DNA of 64,000 bases, from assembly GCF_014656055.1 (NCBI RefSeq), contig NZ_BNBR01000004.1, positions 635,081 through 699,080 of the forward strand, in the 5' to 3' direction. Source of the stretch: Streptomyces griseosporeus (GTDB taxonomy: Bacteria > Actinomycetota > Actinomycetes > Streptomycetales > Streptomycetaceae). Shown one piece after another: positions 52,628-61,594 of this stretch. Made by a program: the position numbers and the translations under genes. The notes under the pieces are model-generated. The model was not told the origin of the DNA. It saw only the letters and a program-made list of their open reading frames with translations, and searched no databases. Position 1 is the first letter of the stretch. Each line of letters opens with the position of its first letter.

Positions 52628-53665
52628 TCAGCCGGCCAGCGGGTCCAGGGTCAGCGGCTCGATCCGGCCCTCCAGCATGTAGCCGAGGCCCTGGACGGCG
52701 CACACGTCGGGGCGTTCCGCGATGTGCACCGGCATGCCGGTGGCCTGCCGCAGCATCTGGTCGAAGCCGGGCAGCAGCGCGCTGCCGCCGACCATCATGA
52801 TGCCGCGGTCGGCGAGGTCGGCCACGAGGTCGGGCGGGCAGTCCCGCAGCACCTTGCCGATGCCGTCGAGGACGGCCGTCAGCGGGGTCTGGATGGCGTC
52901 GCGCACGGCCGCGGTGTCGATCTCCACGGAGCGGGCGAGGCCGGTCGCGACGTCCCGGCCGTGGATCTCCGTGGAGGCCGGGCCGTGCGGGGTGAGCCCG
53001 TTGCCGGACAGGGCGATCTGCAGCGGCCGTACCGACTGGCTGGGCAGCATCAGCTCGTGCTCGTGCCGCAGGTGCTGCACGATCGCGTGGTCGACGGCCT
53101 CGCCGCCCACCGGGATCCGCTCGGCGGTGACGATGGAGCCGAGGGAGAGCACCGCCACCTGGGTCGCGGCCGCCCCGCACACCATGATCATGGTGGCCTC
53201 GGGGCGCTCCACCGGCAGCCCGCAGCCGACGGCGGCGGCGATCAGCGTGTCGACCAGCTCCACGCGCCGCGCGCCGAGTCCGACGAGCGTCTCGATCGCG
53301 GCGCGCTGGGCGAGCGGGTCGGCGTCGTGCGGGGTGCAGGCGGCGGCCCGCAGGAACGGCTTGCGGCGCAGCTGGCGGCGGATCTTGTCGCCGATCAGGT
53401 GCCGCAGCATGCGCTGGGCCATCTCGATGTCGACGACGGTGCCGCCGGAGACGGGCCGGACGACGCGGATGTAGTGCGGGGTGCGGCCGGTCATCTTCTC
53501 GGCGAACTCGCCGACCGCGATGAGTGCGCCGGTGCGGGTGTTGACGGCGGCGGCGGACGGCTGGTCCACGACGAGCCCCGCCCCCTTGACGTAGACCCGC
53601 GTCCGCGCCGCCCCCAGGTCGACGGCGAAGTGGCAGCGGCGCAGCTGCTCCAGACTGGCGGTCAT
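52628..53665 (-). CDS. mbl: MreB-like rod-shape/spore-wall protein (Mbl type)
   Basis: A 345-residue actin-fold protein. It opens HFAVDLGAARTRVYVKGAGL (phosphate 1), has GEFAEKMTGRTPHYIRVVRP, connect-like VELVDTLIAAAVGCGLPVE, phosphate 2 MVCGAAATQVAVLSLGSIVT, and ADRGIMMVGGSALLPGFDQM for adenosine binding. The phosphate-2 motif differs from canonical MreB (DIGGGTT), as in the divergent actinomycete Mbl, which I recall as SCO2451 working with MreB in spore wall synthesis. GGGAGG precedes the ATG. It is not with mreCD, consistent with Mbl. Confidence 0.88.
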   Translation of the reverse strand: MTASLEQLRRCHFAVDLGAARTRVYVKGAGLVVDQPSAAAVNTRTGALIAVGEFAEKMTGRTPHYIRVVRPVSGGTVVDIEMAQRMLRHLIGDKIRRQLRRKPFLRAAACTPHDADPLAQRAAIETLVGLGARRVELVDTLIAAAVGCGLPVERPEATMIMVCGAAATQVAVLSLGSIVTAERIPVGGEAVDHAIVQHLRHEHELMLPSQSVRPLQIALSGNGLTPHGPASTEIHGRDVATGLARSVEIDTAAVRDAIQTPLTAVLDGIGKVLRDCPPDLVADLADRGIMMVGGSALLPGFDQMLRQATGMPVHIAERPDVCAVQGLGYMLEGRIEPLTLDPLAG

Positions 53666-53880
53666 GGCAGGTCCTCCCGAGAGCGCAGACCGTGGCGGCG
53701 CCGCCGGTGTGGCGGGCCTGGCGGGTGGGCGGGCCGCCGGGTGGCGGCCTTTCTCGCATCGTGCGGGGGCCGCGGGGGCGCCGCCTGCTGGAGAGGGCCG
53801 GGCGGGGCGCCGCCGAATGGGGGTTTCGGGTGCTATGTCCGAAGTAGAGTTCAGGTAAGTGGTGCCAGGGTGACGGCGGG

Positions 53881-56800
53881 TCAGAGTGTGCGTACGGCGT
53901 CCAGCAGCGGCCGCAGCGAGGAGACGGTCAGATCGCACCCCGCCTCCCTGAGGCTCCGCTCCACCGCCGGATTGCGGGCCAGGCCCACACAGCGCAGGCC
54001 GAGCCGCTGGGCCGCCGCGACCTCCGCAGGCGAGGAGCTGACGAGCAGTCCGTTCGGCCCCGGACCGGTGGAGGCGTGGCCGATGGCGCCGGCCAGGCAG
54101 TGCGGGTCGGGCATGAGGCGCGTCAGGTCCTGATCCCGGCCGTGCACACCGGCGAGCGGCAGCCCGTACGGGTCGACATACCGGAGAACCGCCAGTTCGC
54201 ACACGTCCGACACCACCGCGACCCGGCGCCCCGCCTCGTGCAGGGCCCGCACCAGCGCCACCGAGTTGTGGGTCGTCGGCGCGTCCGGCACGGCCCGCAG
54301 CTCGATCTCGTCCAGCCGCTGCCGCAGCAACGGCCCCAGCCGGTCCTGGGCGAACGCCCGCAGCACGTCCAGCGGGTGCACGAACGCCTCCCGCCCCGGC
54401 CCGGCCGGCAGCGGGCTGCCGCCGTCGGTGCGGTGCTCGGTGACGACCGACATCAGCTCCAGCACCGCCTCGCGCGCCGTCTGCGCCGAGTACAACCGGG
54501 CGATCGGCCCGTCGAAGCCGACCAGCACCGTCTCGGCACCGGCGAGCAGGTCCGGCAGCGCGGGCGTGGCCGGCGCGGACGGCTCCGGCAGCGGCAGCGG
54601 GCTGCCCTCCGGCGCGAGGATCACCGCGTACGACACCGACAGGCCCGGCACCGGCCAGCGGCCCACGCCCGTGTTCACCGCGCGCTGCGCCGCACCGGCC
54701 CGGCGCAGCGGATGGCGGCGGGTGATGCGGGAGGCCGACTCCAGCAGGTGGTCCAGGAGCGGCTGCGCCACCCGCTCGGTCTCCGACCGCACGAACGCCA
54801 CCGCGTCCTCCACGTGCCAGAACAGCTCCACCGCGCCGGCGAAGGCGCCCTTGCCGGAGCTGGGCAGCGACACGCGGTAGCTGCTGTGCTGCGGGGTGAG
54901 GTCCACCTCGTAGTACGTCCGTGCGCCCGGCGGCTGTCCGTCGTACGGGTCGGCCGGGTTGAGCAGGGTCAGCGGGCCGTCGGGCCGGGTGTGCACGATC
55001 GCCGTCCGGCCGGGCGCGGGGACGCCGAGCCGGCGGAGGTCCTGCGTGATGAACGGGCCGCGCACCAGGTCCCGTTGCCCGCCGTCCTCCGTCAGCGGGC
55101 AGGACCAGGCGACGGGCGGTGTGTCGGGGCCGCCGTCGAGCAGCGGCTGGAAGCGGTGCGGGCCCTGCGCGGCGGAGCTGGCGGTGAACTGCTCGTAGAG
55201 GGTGGGGGAGACGGTGACGACGAGGGAGACGCGCAGCAGGCTCTCCGCCAGCCGGTCCCGGTCGGACGGCGGGTCGTCGTCCGACCAGAGCAGCACCCTG
55301 AGCCGCGGCTGCCCGGCCAGACCGGAGAGCACCTCGGGCAGGCCGCGCAGGATCGCCACCAGCACGGGCAGCAGGTACGTGCCGGGAGCGGTACGGACCT
55401 CGTAGCCGTCGTCGCGGACCCGCACGTCGTACTGGTCGGGGGTGAGGGCGCCGCGGGAGAGCATCTCGTGGACGGCGTACTCCAGGGTGATGCGGGCCTC
55501 CGGGTGGCCGGAGAGGTTCCCGTCGGCCAGGAAGGTGATCGTCGGCCGGGCCGGCGGTGGCGGAACCTCCAGGTCCAGGTGGTCGCGCAGGGCCCGCAGC
55601 CGGGTGCGGGCGGCGGCCGCGGCCGGTCCGGGGACGCCCTCCAAGGGGTCGCCGTAGAAGAGGGCACGTGCCTCGCCCAGGCGCTCGCTGTCCCGGATGG
55701 CCTCCTCAAGGAGACGGAGGTCGACATGGGCGTCGGGGACGTGCAGGGCCCAGCCGTCCGCGAGGTCGACCAGGGAGCCGTCGGCCACCACGCGGCGCAG
55801 CTCCAGCACCAGATCCGTGAGGTGCGGGAGCAGTTCGTCCGCCGGGGGCGGTTCCTCCCACAGCCCCTCGGCCAGCTCGGCCCGGGTGACCCGGCGGCCC
55901 TGCGCGTGCAGCAGCATGGACAGCAGGGCCAGGGCGCGCGGCGAGGGCGGCTCCAGCACCCGGTCACCGGCGCTGATCCGCGGCGGCCCGAGCAGGGTGA
56001 AGCTGCGCTCGGGTCCCCCGAAGGCGGTGTTGTCCTGGCCGACGGCCAGGCGGGCCGCCCGGGCCAGGTCGCCGGCGTGGATCAGCTCCAGGAGGCGCCG
56101 GTGGTCAGGCGGTACGACGACGTTGAGGGCCAGCTCCTTCAGCAGCGTGAGGAAGTCCTGCTCGTCCGACCGCGCGTCCTTGCCCCGGGCCTCCTCGCCG
56201 AGCGCGAACCGGCCGATCCGCACGGTGCCGTCGAATTCCAGCAGGAGGCCCGTGGGACCCCGCTGCCCGCGCACCAGCCCGCGGGCGTGCAGGGCGCGCA
56301 GGCCGCTCCAGCCCTGACCGACCAGGCGGGCGAAGGCCCGGAAGGACAGCCGGGGTATCGGGCCCGGGCACAGCTCGGCCAGGGTCACCCCGTCGACGAA
56401 CTCCGTGACCAGGTAGGGGAGCCGGTCCTCCACGCCGTGGTCCAGCACCCGCACCACATGCGGATGGTCGATCCCGGACAGGGTCCGCGCCTGGTCGGCG
56501 AAGAGGGACGTGTCCCGCTGCTCGGGATACCGGTGGACCACGACCCGCCGCTCGGTCGTGACGTCCACCGCCTCCCACAACCGCAGCCCCGGCCCGCGCT
56601 GCCCCACCAGCCGGTACCGCCCGCCCACCAGCTGCCCGGCGGGATCGGCGCCGCCCAGCCGGCGTACCGTCTCCTCGCTGACCGTCGCGAACGCCGTGCC
56701 CCCCGGCCCGTCGCCCGGGCCGGCCGTCGCCTCGAACTCCCCGGCCGCCAGGCCCGCCCGCTCGTCGATCAGGCCGCCCACCTCGGCGAGGAACTCGCGG

Positions 56801-58200
56801 GTGCGGCCGCGGGCCGAACGCGGCAGGCTGCGCAGCAGCAGGTCGCGCACGCCGGGCCGGAAGTCGTAGGAGCCCGGCGGGCCCGGTACGGCCGTCAGCA
56901 TGCCGCTGAGGATCACCTCCGCCAGATGCTGCGGCCGCGGCGCCCGCTCCACCGTGCGCTGCACCAGCCGCATCACCGGCAGCGACGGCACCCCCAGCGC
57001 CAGGTGCCCGGCGAGCCGGAACGCCTCCGGGGAGGCCGTCGCCCGGAACCGCAGCACCAGATCCTCCGCGCCGGACGCGGCGGGGTCGGGCGCCGGGTCG
57101 TCCGGGGGCCCGGGCACCGGCGGAAGCCAGGCCACCGCCGCGGGCGTACGCCCGCCGCCGACCGCGGCCACCAGCCGCGCCCAGTGGGCCAGCCAGGGCG
57201 CACCCGGCTCCAGCACCGGCAGGGGCAGCGCACCGGGCGGCGCGGGCGCGGCGTCGGGGTCGTACGGGGTGAAGGTCAGCGCGGCCGAGGGTGCCGCCGA
57301 GGCGGGGGACGTGAGCAGTCCGGGGCCGGCGGGCAGGGCGGTGCCGGCCCACAGGTGTTCGGGCAGCGGCTGTACGACGGCCACCGGCATCCGGGCCGAC
57401 CAGTGCCGCAGGGTGCCGTACCAGCGCTCGCCCGCCGGGCCGGGCCGCCACTGCGGGCCCGTGCAGTCGCTGACGACCAGGGTGACGGTACGGCCGTCGC
57501 CGGGGTCGGGGACGTGCCGGGCGCGCCCGTCGGGGCCGGCCGGGTGGAGGGTGACCGTGCGGAACAGGCCCGACTGGGAGAGCAGGGCGTGCAGTTCGCG
57601 GACGAGCGGGCGCCAGACCGGCATGGTCGGGCCGGTGTCGTGCACCAGGTTCAGCCGCAGCCAGCGGTCGGGGGCGGGGCGCAGCACCGGCACCCACACC
57701 TCCGGGTCGGCGCCGAGGCGGGCGATGCGCTCGGCGGTGGCCCGCTCGTCCAGCACCCGGGTATGCGGCGACGGCACCCGGCGGCCCAGCGGGCGCAGCG
57801 CGCGCTGGAGCGCGAGCGGGCGGTGCAGCATGGGCGGTGCGGGCGCGAGCAGCGGACGGCCACCGCCGGGCGCCGCGCGGTCCGACGGGCGGGGCGCGGG
57901 CAGGCGCAGGGGGATCCGGTCGGTGTGGGCGGCGCCGGGGGACTGGGCCGGCAGGGGCGCTGGCGGGGCCTGCCCGGTGTGCGGGGACGGCGGCGGTACG
58001 GGCGGGCGCGCGGGGGCCGGCCCGGCGGTGCGCGCACCGGCGTCCGGGGTGTCCGCGGCACCCTCCTCCGACGCCAACTGCCCCGCCAGCCACAGCACCT
58101 CCGCCAGCTCCCGGGGCGTCGGCACGGCGTCCGCGGCGGCCGTCAGCAGGGCGGACAGCCGGTCCAGCGGAGCCGCTCCGGGGCCGCTGTCAGAAGCCAT
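53881..58200 (-). CDS. SAV_2336-type multidomain protein (conflict-system effector or scaffold)
   Basis: A 1439-residue protein. Residues 1-50 are a short helical head; 57-125 a Pro-rich linker; ~140-460 the SAV_2336-type region; 525-690 a kinase-like domain with GGRYRLVGQRGPG at the start but no VAIK lysine (RRVVVHRYPE), no HRD (LVRGQRGPTGLLL) and IGRFALG for DFG, so it is a pseudokinase. Residues ~733-880 are a winged helix plus BTAD-like domain, 888-1150 an unassigned alpha/beta region (ITFLADGNL), and ~1221-1439 an HAD-like domain in which the nucleophile Asp is Gly1228 (VLVGFDGPIARL). It is the last gene of the protease/AAA operon, overlapping it by 11 bases. Function not known. Confidence 0.8.
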   Translation of the reverse strand: MASDSGPGAAPLDRLSALLTAAADAVPTPRELAEVLWLAGQLASEEGAADTPDAGARTAGPAPARPPVPPPSPHTGQAPPAPLPAQSPGAAHTDRIPLRLPAPRPSDRAAPGGGRPLLAPAPPMLHRPLALQRALRPLGRRVPSPHTRVLDERATAERIARLGADPEVWVPVLRPAPDRWLRLNLVHDTGPTMPVWRPLVRELHALLSQSGLFRTVTLHPAGPDGRARHVPDPGDGRTVTLVVSDCTGPQWRPGPAGERWYGTLRHWSARMPVAVVQPLPEHLWAGTALPAGPGLLTSPASAAPSAALTFTPYDPDAAPAPPGALPLPVLEPGAPWLAHWARLVAAVGGGRTPAAVAWLPPVPGPPDDPAPDPAASGAEDLVLRFRATASPEAFRLAGHLALGVPSLPVMRLVQRTVERAPRPQHLAEVILSGMLTAVPGPPGSYDFRPGVRDLLLRSLPRSARGRTREFLAEVGGLIDERAGLAAGEFEATAGPGDGPGGTAFATVSEETVRRLGGADPAGQLVGGRYRLVGQRGPGLRLWEAVDVTTERRVVVHRYPEQRDTSLFADQARTLSGIDHPHVVRVLDHGVEDRLPYLVTEFVDGVTLAELCPGPIPRLSFRAFARLVGQGWSGLRALHARGLVRGQRGPTGLLLEFDGTVRIGRFALGEEARGKDARSDEQDFLTLLKELALNVVVPPDHRRLLELIHAGDLARAARLAVGQDNTAFGGPERSFTLLGPPRISAGDRVLEPPSPRALALLSMLLHAQGRRVTRAELAEGLWEEPPPADELLPHLTDLVLELRRVVADGSLVDLADGWALHVPDAHVDLRLLEEAIRDSERLGEARALFYGDPLEGVPGPAAAAARTRLRALRDHLDLEVPPPPARPTITFLADGNLSGHPEARITLEYAVHEMLSRGALTPDQYDVRVRDDGYEVRTAPGTYLLPVLVAILRGLPEVLSGLAGQPRLRVLLWSDDDPPSDRDRLAESLLRVSLVVTVSPTLYEQFTASSAAQGPHRFQPLLDGGPDTPPVAWSCPLTEDGGQRDLVRGPFITQDLRRLGVPAPGRTAIVHTRPDGPLTLLNPADPYDGQPPGARTYYEVDLTPQHSSYRVSLPSSGKGAFAGAVELFWHVEDAVAFVRSETERVAQPLLDHLLESASRITRRHPLRRAGAAQRAVNTGVGRWPVPGLSVSYAVILAPEGSPLPLPEPSAPATPALPDLLAGAETVLVGFDGPIARLYSAQTAREAVLELMSVVTEHRTDGGSPLPAGPGREAFVHPLDVLRAFAQDRLGPLLRQRLDEIELRAVPDAPTTHNSVALVRALHEAGRRVAVVSDVCELAVLRYVDPYGLPLAGVHGRDQDLTRLMPDPHCLAGAIGHASTGPGPNGLLVSSSPAEVAAAQRLGLRCVGLARNPAVERSLREAGCDLTVSSLRPLLDAVRTL

Positions 58201-59218
58201 CGCCGTCCGCCGCCGCGCTCAGGTACGGCATCAGCTGTTCGGCCAGCTCGTCGCGCGAGGCCGGGTCCAGGCCCGCGACGCCGGTGAGGTACAGGGCGTT
58301 CAGCAGCTGGTCGGTGGCGAGTTCGCCGGACGAGGCGCGGGCCAGGAAGCGGGCGATCAGCGGTTCCGCCCCCTCGGCCGCCGGGCCCAGGTGGGCGCGG
58401 ACGATGTCGGTGAGCTGGTCCCGCTCCGGTCGCCGCAGCCGCAGCCGGACGCAGCGGCGCAGGAAGGCGGGCGGGAACTCGCGCTCGCCGTTGCTGGTCA
58501 GCACGACGAACGGGAAGGCCCGGCAGCGCACCCGGCCCCGGGTCACGGTCACCGGCGTGTCCGTGCCGTCGGCGAGGACCTCCGCCGTGTCGGCCGAGCG
58601 GCGGGCGGCGCGGACCAGCTCGGGGATCTCGTACTGGCCCTCCTCCAGCACGTTCAGCAGGTCGTTCGGCAGGTCCAGGTCGCTCTTGTCGATCTCGTCG
58701 ACGAGCAGGACCCGCGGCCGGGCGTAGGGGAGCAGGGCGGTGCCGAGCGGGCCGAGCCGCAGGTGGTCCTCGACGTCGGTGCGGGTGCCGGACACCTCCT
58801 CGCCGGGCCGGGCGGCGGCCTGGCGGGCCGCGTACAGCCGGGACAGCGGGTCGTACTGGTACAGGCCGTCGGCGAGGGTGCTGCGGCTGGTGATGTTCCA
58901 GCGCAGCACCGGGCCGAGCCGCAGCTCACGGGCGACCGCGTAGGCGAGGGAGGACTTGCCGGTGCCGGGCGGCCCGGTGACCAGCAGGGGGCGGCGCAGC
59001 ACCAGTGCCGCGTTGACGAGCCGGACGCTCTCCGGGGTCGCCACGTACGTCCTCGCCCGGTGCACCCGGTCGGGGGAGACGGCCGCCTCGTCGTCGCCGT
59101 CGTGCGGCGCGGGCAGCACGGGGCCGCCGTCGAAGGCCCGCCAGGGCGGGGGCGGGGGCAGCTCGTCGATGCCGTCGTGCGGCGCGCTGTTGCCGGTGTA
59201 CACGGACCAGTGCGGCAT
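58190..59218 (-). CDS. MoxR-type AAA+ ATPase
   Basis: A 342-residue AAA+ ATPase. Walker A is GPPGTGKS at 82-89, Walker B LLVDEIDK at 171-178 after RPRVLLVDEIDKSDLDLPND, sensor 1 FPFVVLTSNGEREFPPAFLR, with the arginine finger in FLRRCVRLRL. MoxR-type ATPases remodel or assemble partner complexes. An ATG at 59218 is chosen; a TTG 12 bases earlier lies too close to GGAGAG. It is third in the four-gene operon, consistent with MoxR-protease-VMAP systems. Confidence 0.9.
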   Translation of the reverse strand: MPHWSVYTGNSAPHDGIDELPPPPPWRAFDGGPVLPAPHDGDDEAAVSPDRVHRARTYVATPESVRLVNAALVLRRPLLVTGPPGTGKSSLAYAVARELRLGPVLRWNITSRSTLADGLYQYDPLSRLYAARQAAARPGEEVSGTRTDVEDHLRLGPLGTALLPYARPRVLLVDEIDKSDLDLPNDLLNVLEEGQYEIPELVRAARRSADTAEVLADGTDTPVTVTRGRVRCRAFPFVVLTSNGEREFPPAFLRRCVRLRLRRPERDQLTDIVRAHLGPAAEGAEPLIARFLARASSGELATDQLLNALYLTGVAGLDPASRDELAEQLMPYLSAAADGDGF

Positions 59219-59251
59219 GGGGTGGTTCAACTCTCCGTTCTACGGCGCCGG

Positions 59252-61015
59252 TCAGCCCACCGGCGACCGGGCGGGGGCGGCGCCGCCGTGCGGGTCGGCG
59301 AAGATCCGGGGGTCGTCCCAGACCAGCTGGATGTCCCGCGCCCAGTGGCCGTCCTCCGTGTCGGCCTCCTCGCGTAAGTCGAGGATCCGGCGCGGGAGTT
59401 CGGCGGGCGGTACGGCGCCGAGGGCGGCGTCCAGCTCGTCGAGGAACGCCTTGCCCGAGCAGCCCTCCCCGCCCGCGCACCCCTCCGCCTCGCCCGCGCC
59501 GACGCAGCCGCGCCGCGACCACACGACGACGGGGGCGGGCGCGGTCAGCGAGGTGTCGAAGTGCGGCCGGGTGCGGGCGGCGCCGGGCGCGGCGGCGAAG
59601 GCGGCGAGGCAGGCGTCGGGCCGGCGCAGCCGCATCCGCAGCCGCCCGGGCTCCTCCGCGCCCCCGCACTCCACCCGGTGGGCGCGCGCCGCGGGCCAGG
59701 CGTCGAGCCGCATCCAGGCCCGGGTGAGCAGATGCCGGGTGCTGGCCTTGCGGCGGCTGTGGTCGGTGACGACGAGCGGGTGCACACAGCCGAGCGGGGT
59801 GGCGTCGTCCGCGGCCTTCTCCCACCGGTCGACCGGCCAGTCCAGCCAGTCGCGGGGCAGCGAGAACGCGATCAGTTCGTCGGCGCCGGGCGTGAGGTAC
59901 CGGAACGCGGCCTCGATGCCCTCCTGCACCTGCGTCCGCAGCCGGGACTGCGGCACGGTGTCCGAGGCGACCGGATGGCGGCGGCCCCCGCTGTACGCGG
60001 ACACCTCCACGCGGACCATGCCGTCCCCGGCGCCGCTGTGTCCCAGCTCGACCAGGATCGGCGCCCACTCCGGCGGGGCCGCACCGGTGACGGCCGGGAC
60101 GTGCAGCAGTTCCTCCAGGCGGTCGGCGAACCGGGCCACCGTGCGGGCGGCGCCGGGCCCGTCCAGCTCGCACAGCACGAACAGCGCCGCCGACAGCAGC
60201 GAGTCGAAGCCCTCGTCGGGCGGCGGCGGGTCGAACGGGTCGGCCGCGGCCGTGTACAGCCGTACCGGATCGCAGTCGAGGCCGGCCCGGGCCGCCTTCT
60301 CCACCAGGGCGCGCAGCCGCGTCCGGTCGGCGGTGGTGTGGTCGGCCGTCGGCACCAGGCTCTCCAGGGCGGGCCAGTACCGGGCCATGACGTGGGTGGG
60401 CATCATCCGCCCGTTGCGCACGCCGCGGGTCCCGGACGCCGTGACCATGCCGACGACCTCGCCGGTGTCGGCGAGGGTGACCGCGGCCCCCGAGAAGCCG
60501 GGCGCGAGCGGCTGTCCGTCGAGCTGCCAGGCCTCCAGCTGGAGCCACTCCCGCTTGATCAGCTGGGGTGCGGTGATCCGGTACTCGGCGAGGGTGCCCT
60601 CGTCGTAGCCGTCCGGGTAGCCGTACACCACCAGTTTGCGCGGCGGTGTGCCGTACGCGGCGGCGGCCGGGGCGAGCGCGGCGGGCGCGAGCGGGACCGG
60701 CTCGGCCAGCCGCAGCACGGCGAGGTCGCCCAGGTCGGTGGCGCCGCCCGCCCAGCCGCCGTGCGCGACGACCCGGGCCGGCACGGTGGGGCAGCCGACG
60801 CCCTCGGTGAAGGTCACGGTCGGCGCGTCCCGGCCGAGCGCGACATGGGCGCAGGTCAGCACGGTGTCGGGGGTGACCAGGAAGCCCGCGCCGGCGATCC
60901 GGCCGCCGCACTCGATCCGCGCGTGCCACTCGGCACCGGCCGGTGGGGCGAACGGGCCGCCGGTCGGGGTGCCGGTCGGCGGGATGTGCGGGACGCCGGT
61001 CGGGGCGCCGGTCAT
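59252..61015 (-). CDS. Cytoplasmic trypsin-like protease with VMAP-C domain
   Basis: A 587-residue protein without a signal peptide. Residues ~27-200 form a trypsin fold with His57 (TVLTCAHVAL), Asp97 (DLGDLAVLRL) and Ser175 (APGFSGAAVT), a complete triad. Residues ~250-560 match the VMAP-C domain of conflict systems (DEGFDSLLSAALFVLCELDG, then DELIAFSLPRDWLDWPVDRW, and DGHWARDIQLVWDDPRIF). A cysteine-rich patch (CVGAGEAEGCAGGEGCSG) lies near residue 500. It likely cleaves a target once triggered by its partners. Its ATG overlaps the Trypco1 stop (ATGA). Confidence 0.88.
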   Translation of the reverse strand: MTGAPTGVPHIPPTGTPTGGPFAPPAGAEWHARIECGGRIAGAGFLVTPDTVLTCAHVALGRDAPTVTFTEGVGCPTVPARVVAHGGWAGGATDLGDLAVLRLAEPVPLAPAALAPAAAAYGTPPRKLVVYGYPDGYDEGTLAEYRITAPQLIKREWLQLEAWQLDGQPLAPGFSGAAVTLADTGEVVGMVTASGTRGVRNGRMMPTHVMARYWPALESLVPTADHTTADRTRLRALVEKAARAGLDCDPVRLYTAAADPFDPPPPDEGFDSLLSAALFVLCELDGPGAARTVARFADRLEELLHVPAVTGAAPPEWAPILVELGHSGAGDGMVRVEVSAYSGGRRHPVASDTVPQSRLRTQVQEGIEAAFRYLTPGADELIAFSLPRDWLDWPVDRWEKAADDATPLGCVHPLVVTDHSRRKASTRHLLTRAWMRLDAWPAARAHRVECGGAEEPGRLRMRLRRPDACLAAFAAAPGAARTRPHFDTSLTAPAPVVVWSRRGCVGAGEAEGCAGGEGCSGKAFLDELDAALGAVPPAELPRRILDLREEADTEDGHWARDIQLVWDDPRIFADPHGGAAPARSPVG

Positions 61016-61350
61016 GAGGCGGCGCCGGCCTCCCCGGCCGGCGGGGACCAGGTCAGCTTCACCACCAGATGTCCCTCCGCGGTGCCCTTGGCTATGATCG
61101 CGCCGGTCTCCGCGGACAGCTTCACCCCGAACTCGATCTCCACGCCGTCCGGCCGCAGCGTGCCGTCCCGGAAGACGCGCAGCGCGGACTCGGCCGCCGC
61201 CCGCACCCCCTCCAGGGCGCCCTCGAAGGTGCGCGCCGCCTGGACCGTGCCGTCGCCGCGGGCCACCAGCCGGGAGCCGCCGGCCTCCGCGGCCGCCTCG
61301 ACCGCGACCACCGTGCCGTCGTCGGTCTTGAACTCCACCAGGTCTTCCAC
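61012..61350 (-). CDS. Trypsin-co-occurring domain protein (Trypco1/CU044_2847 type)
   Basis: A 112-residue beta-rich protein starting VEDLVEFKTDDGTVVAVEAA and ending HLVVKLTWSPPAGEAGAAS. The VEIEFGVKLSAETGAIIAKG segment matches the Trypco1 family seen next to trypsin-like proteases in predicted NTP-dependent conflict systems. The GTG at 61350 starts the conserved part; an upstream ATG is possible but adds basic residues with poor codon bias. It is the first gene of the operon and may be the sensor or trigger. Confidence 0.85.
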   Translation of the reverse strand: MEDLVEFKTDDGTVVAVEAAAEAGGSRLVARGDGTVQAARTFEGALEGVRAAAESALRVFRDGTLRPDGVEIEFGVKLSAETGAIIAKGTAEGHLVVKLTWSPPAGEAGAAS

Positions 61351-61413
61351 ATCGCCCCCGTTGCCTCTCGCCCTGTGCATCTCCATTGTTACGGAAGGTA
61401 CTTGGTGTTGTCG

Positions 61414-61464
61414 CGCGGCTAACCGGTCGGCGCGGCTGACCGGTCGGCGCGGCTGACCGGTCGG
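61414..61464. repeat. Three 17-bp direct repeats with ACCGGT core
   Basis: CGCGGCTRACCGGTCGG is repeated three times without gaps (61414, 61431, 61448); the first copy has A where the others have G. Each unit holds a palindromic ACCGGT. They sit in the 244-base gap between the Trypco1 operon and the divergent subtilase, where a regulator array would lie. Confidence 0.8.
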
Positions 61465-61594
61465 CGATGCCGAGCGGCCGGACCGGCGGGCGGTGGCGGG
61501 AACCCGCCAGGGCACGTTTCCGCCTCCTCCCGCCAACTCCCTTGCCCCGCAGGTCCCCTGAGACTCTTCGGACACGCGACGAAGAGAGGCCTGT

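Noticed and set aside
54076-58287. 1403-codon open frame opposite the giant SAV_2336-type gene
   Set aside because: Composition is Arg/Gly/Gln/Pro-rich with no recognisable domain; the minus strand has kinase, winged-helix and HAD folds.
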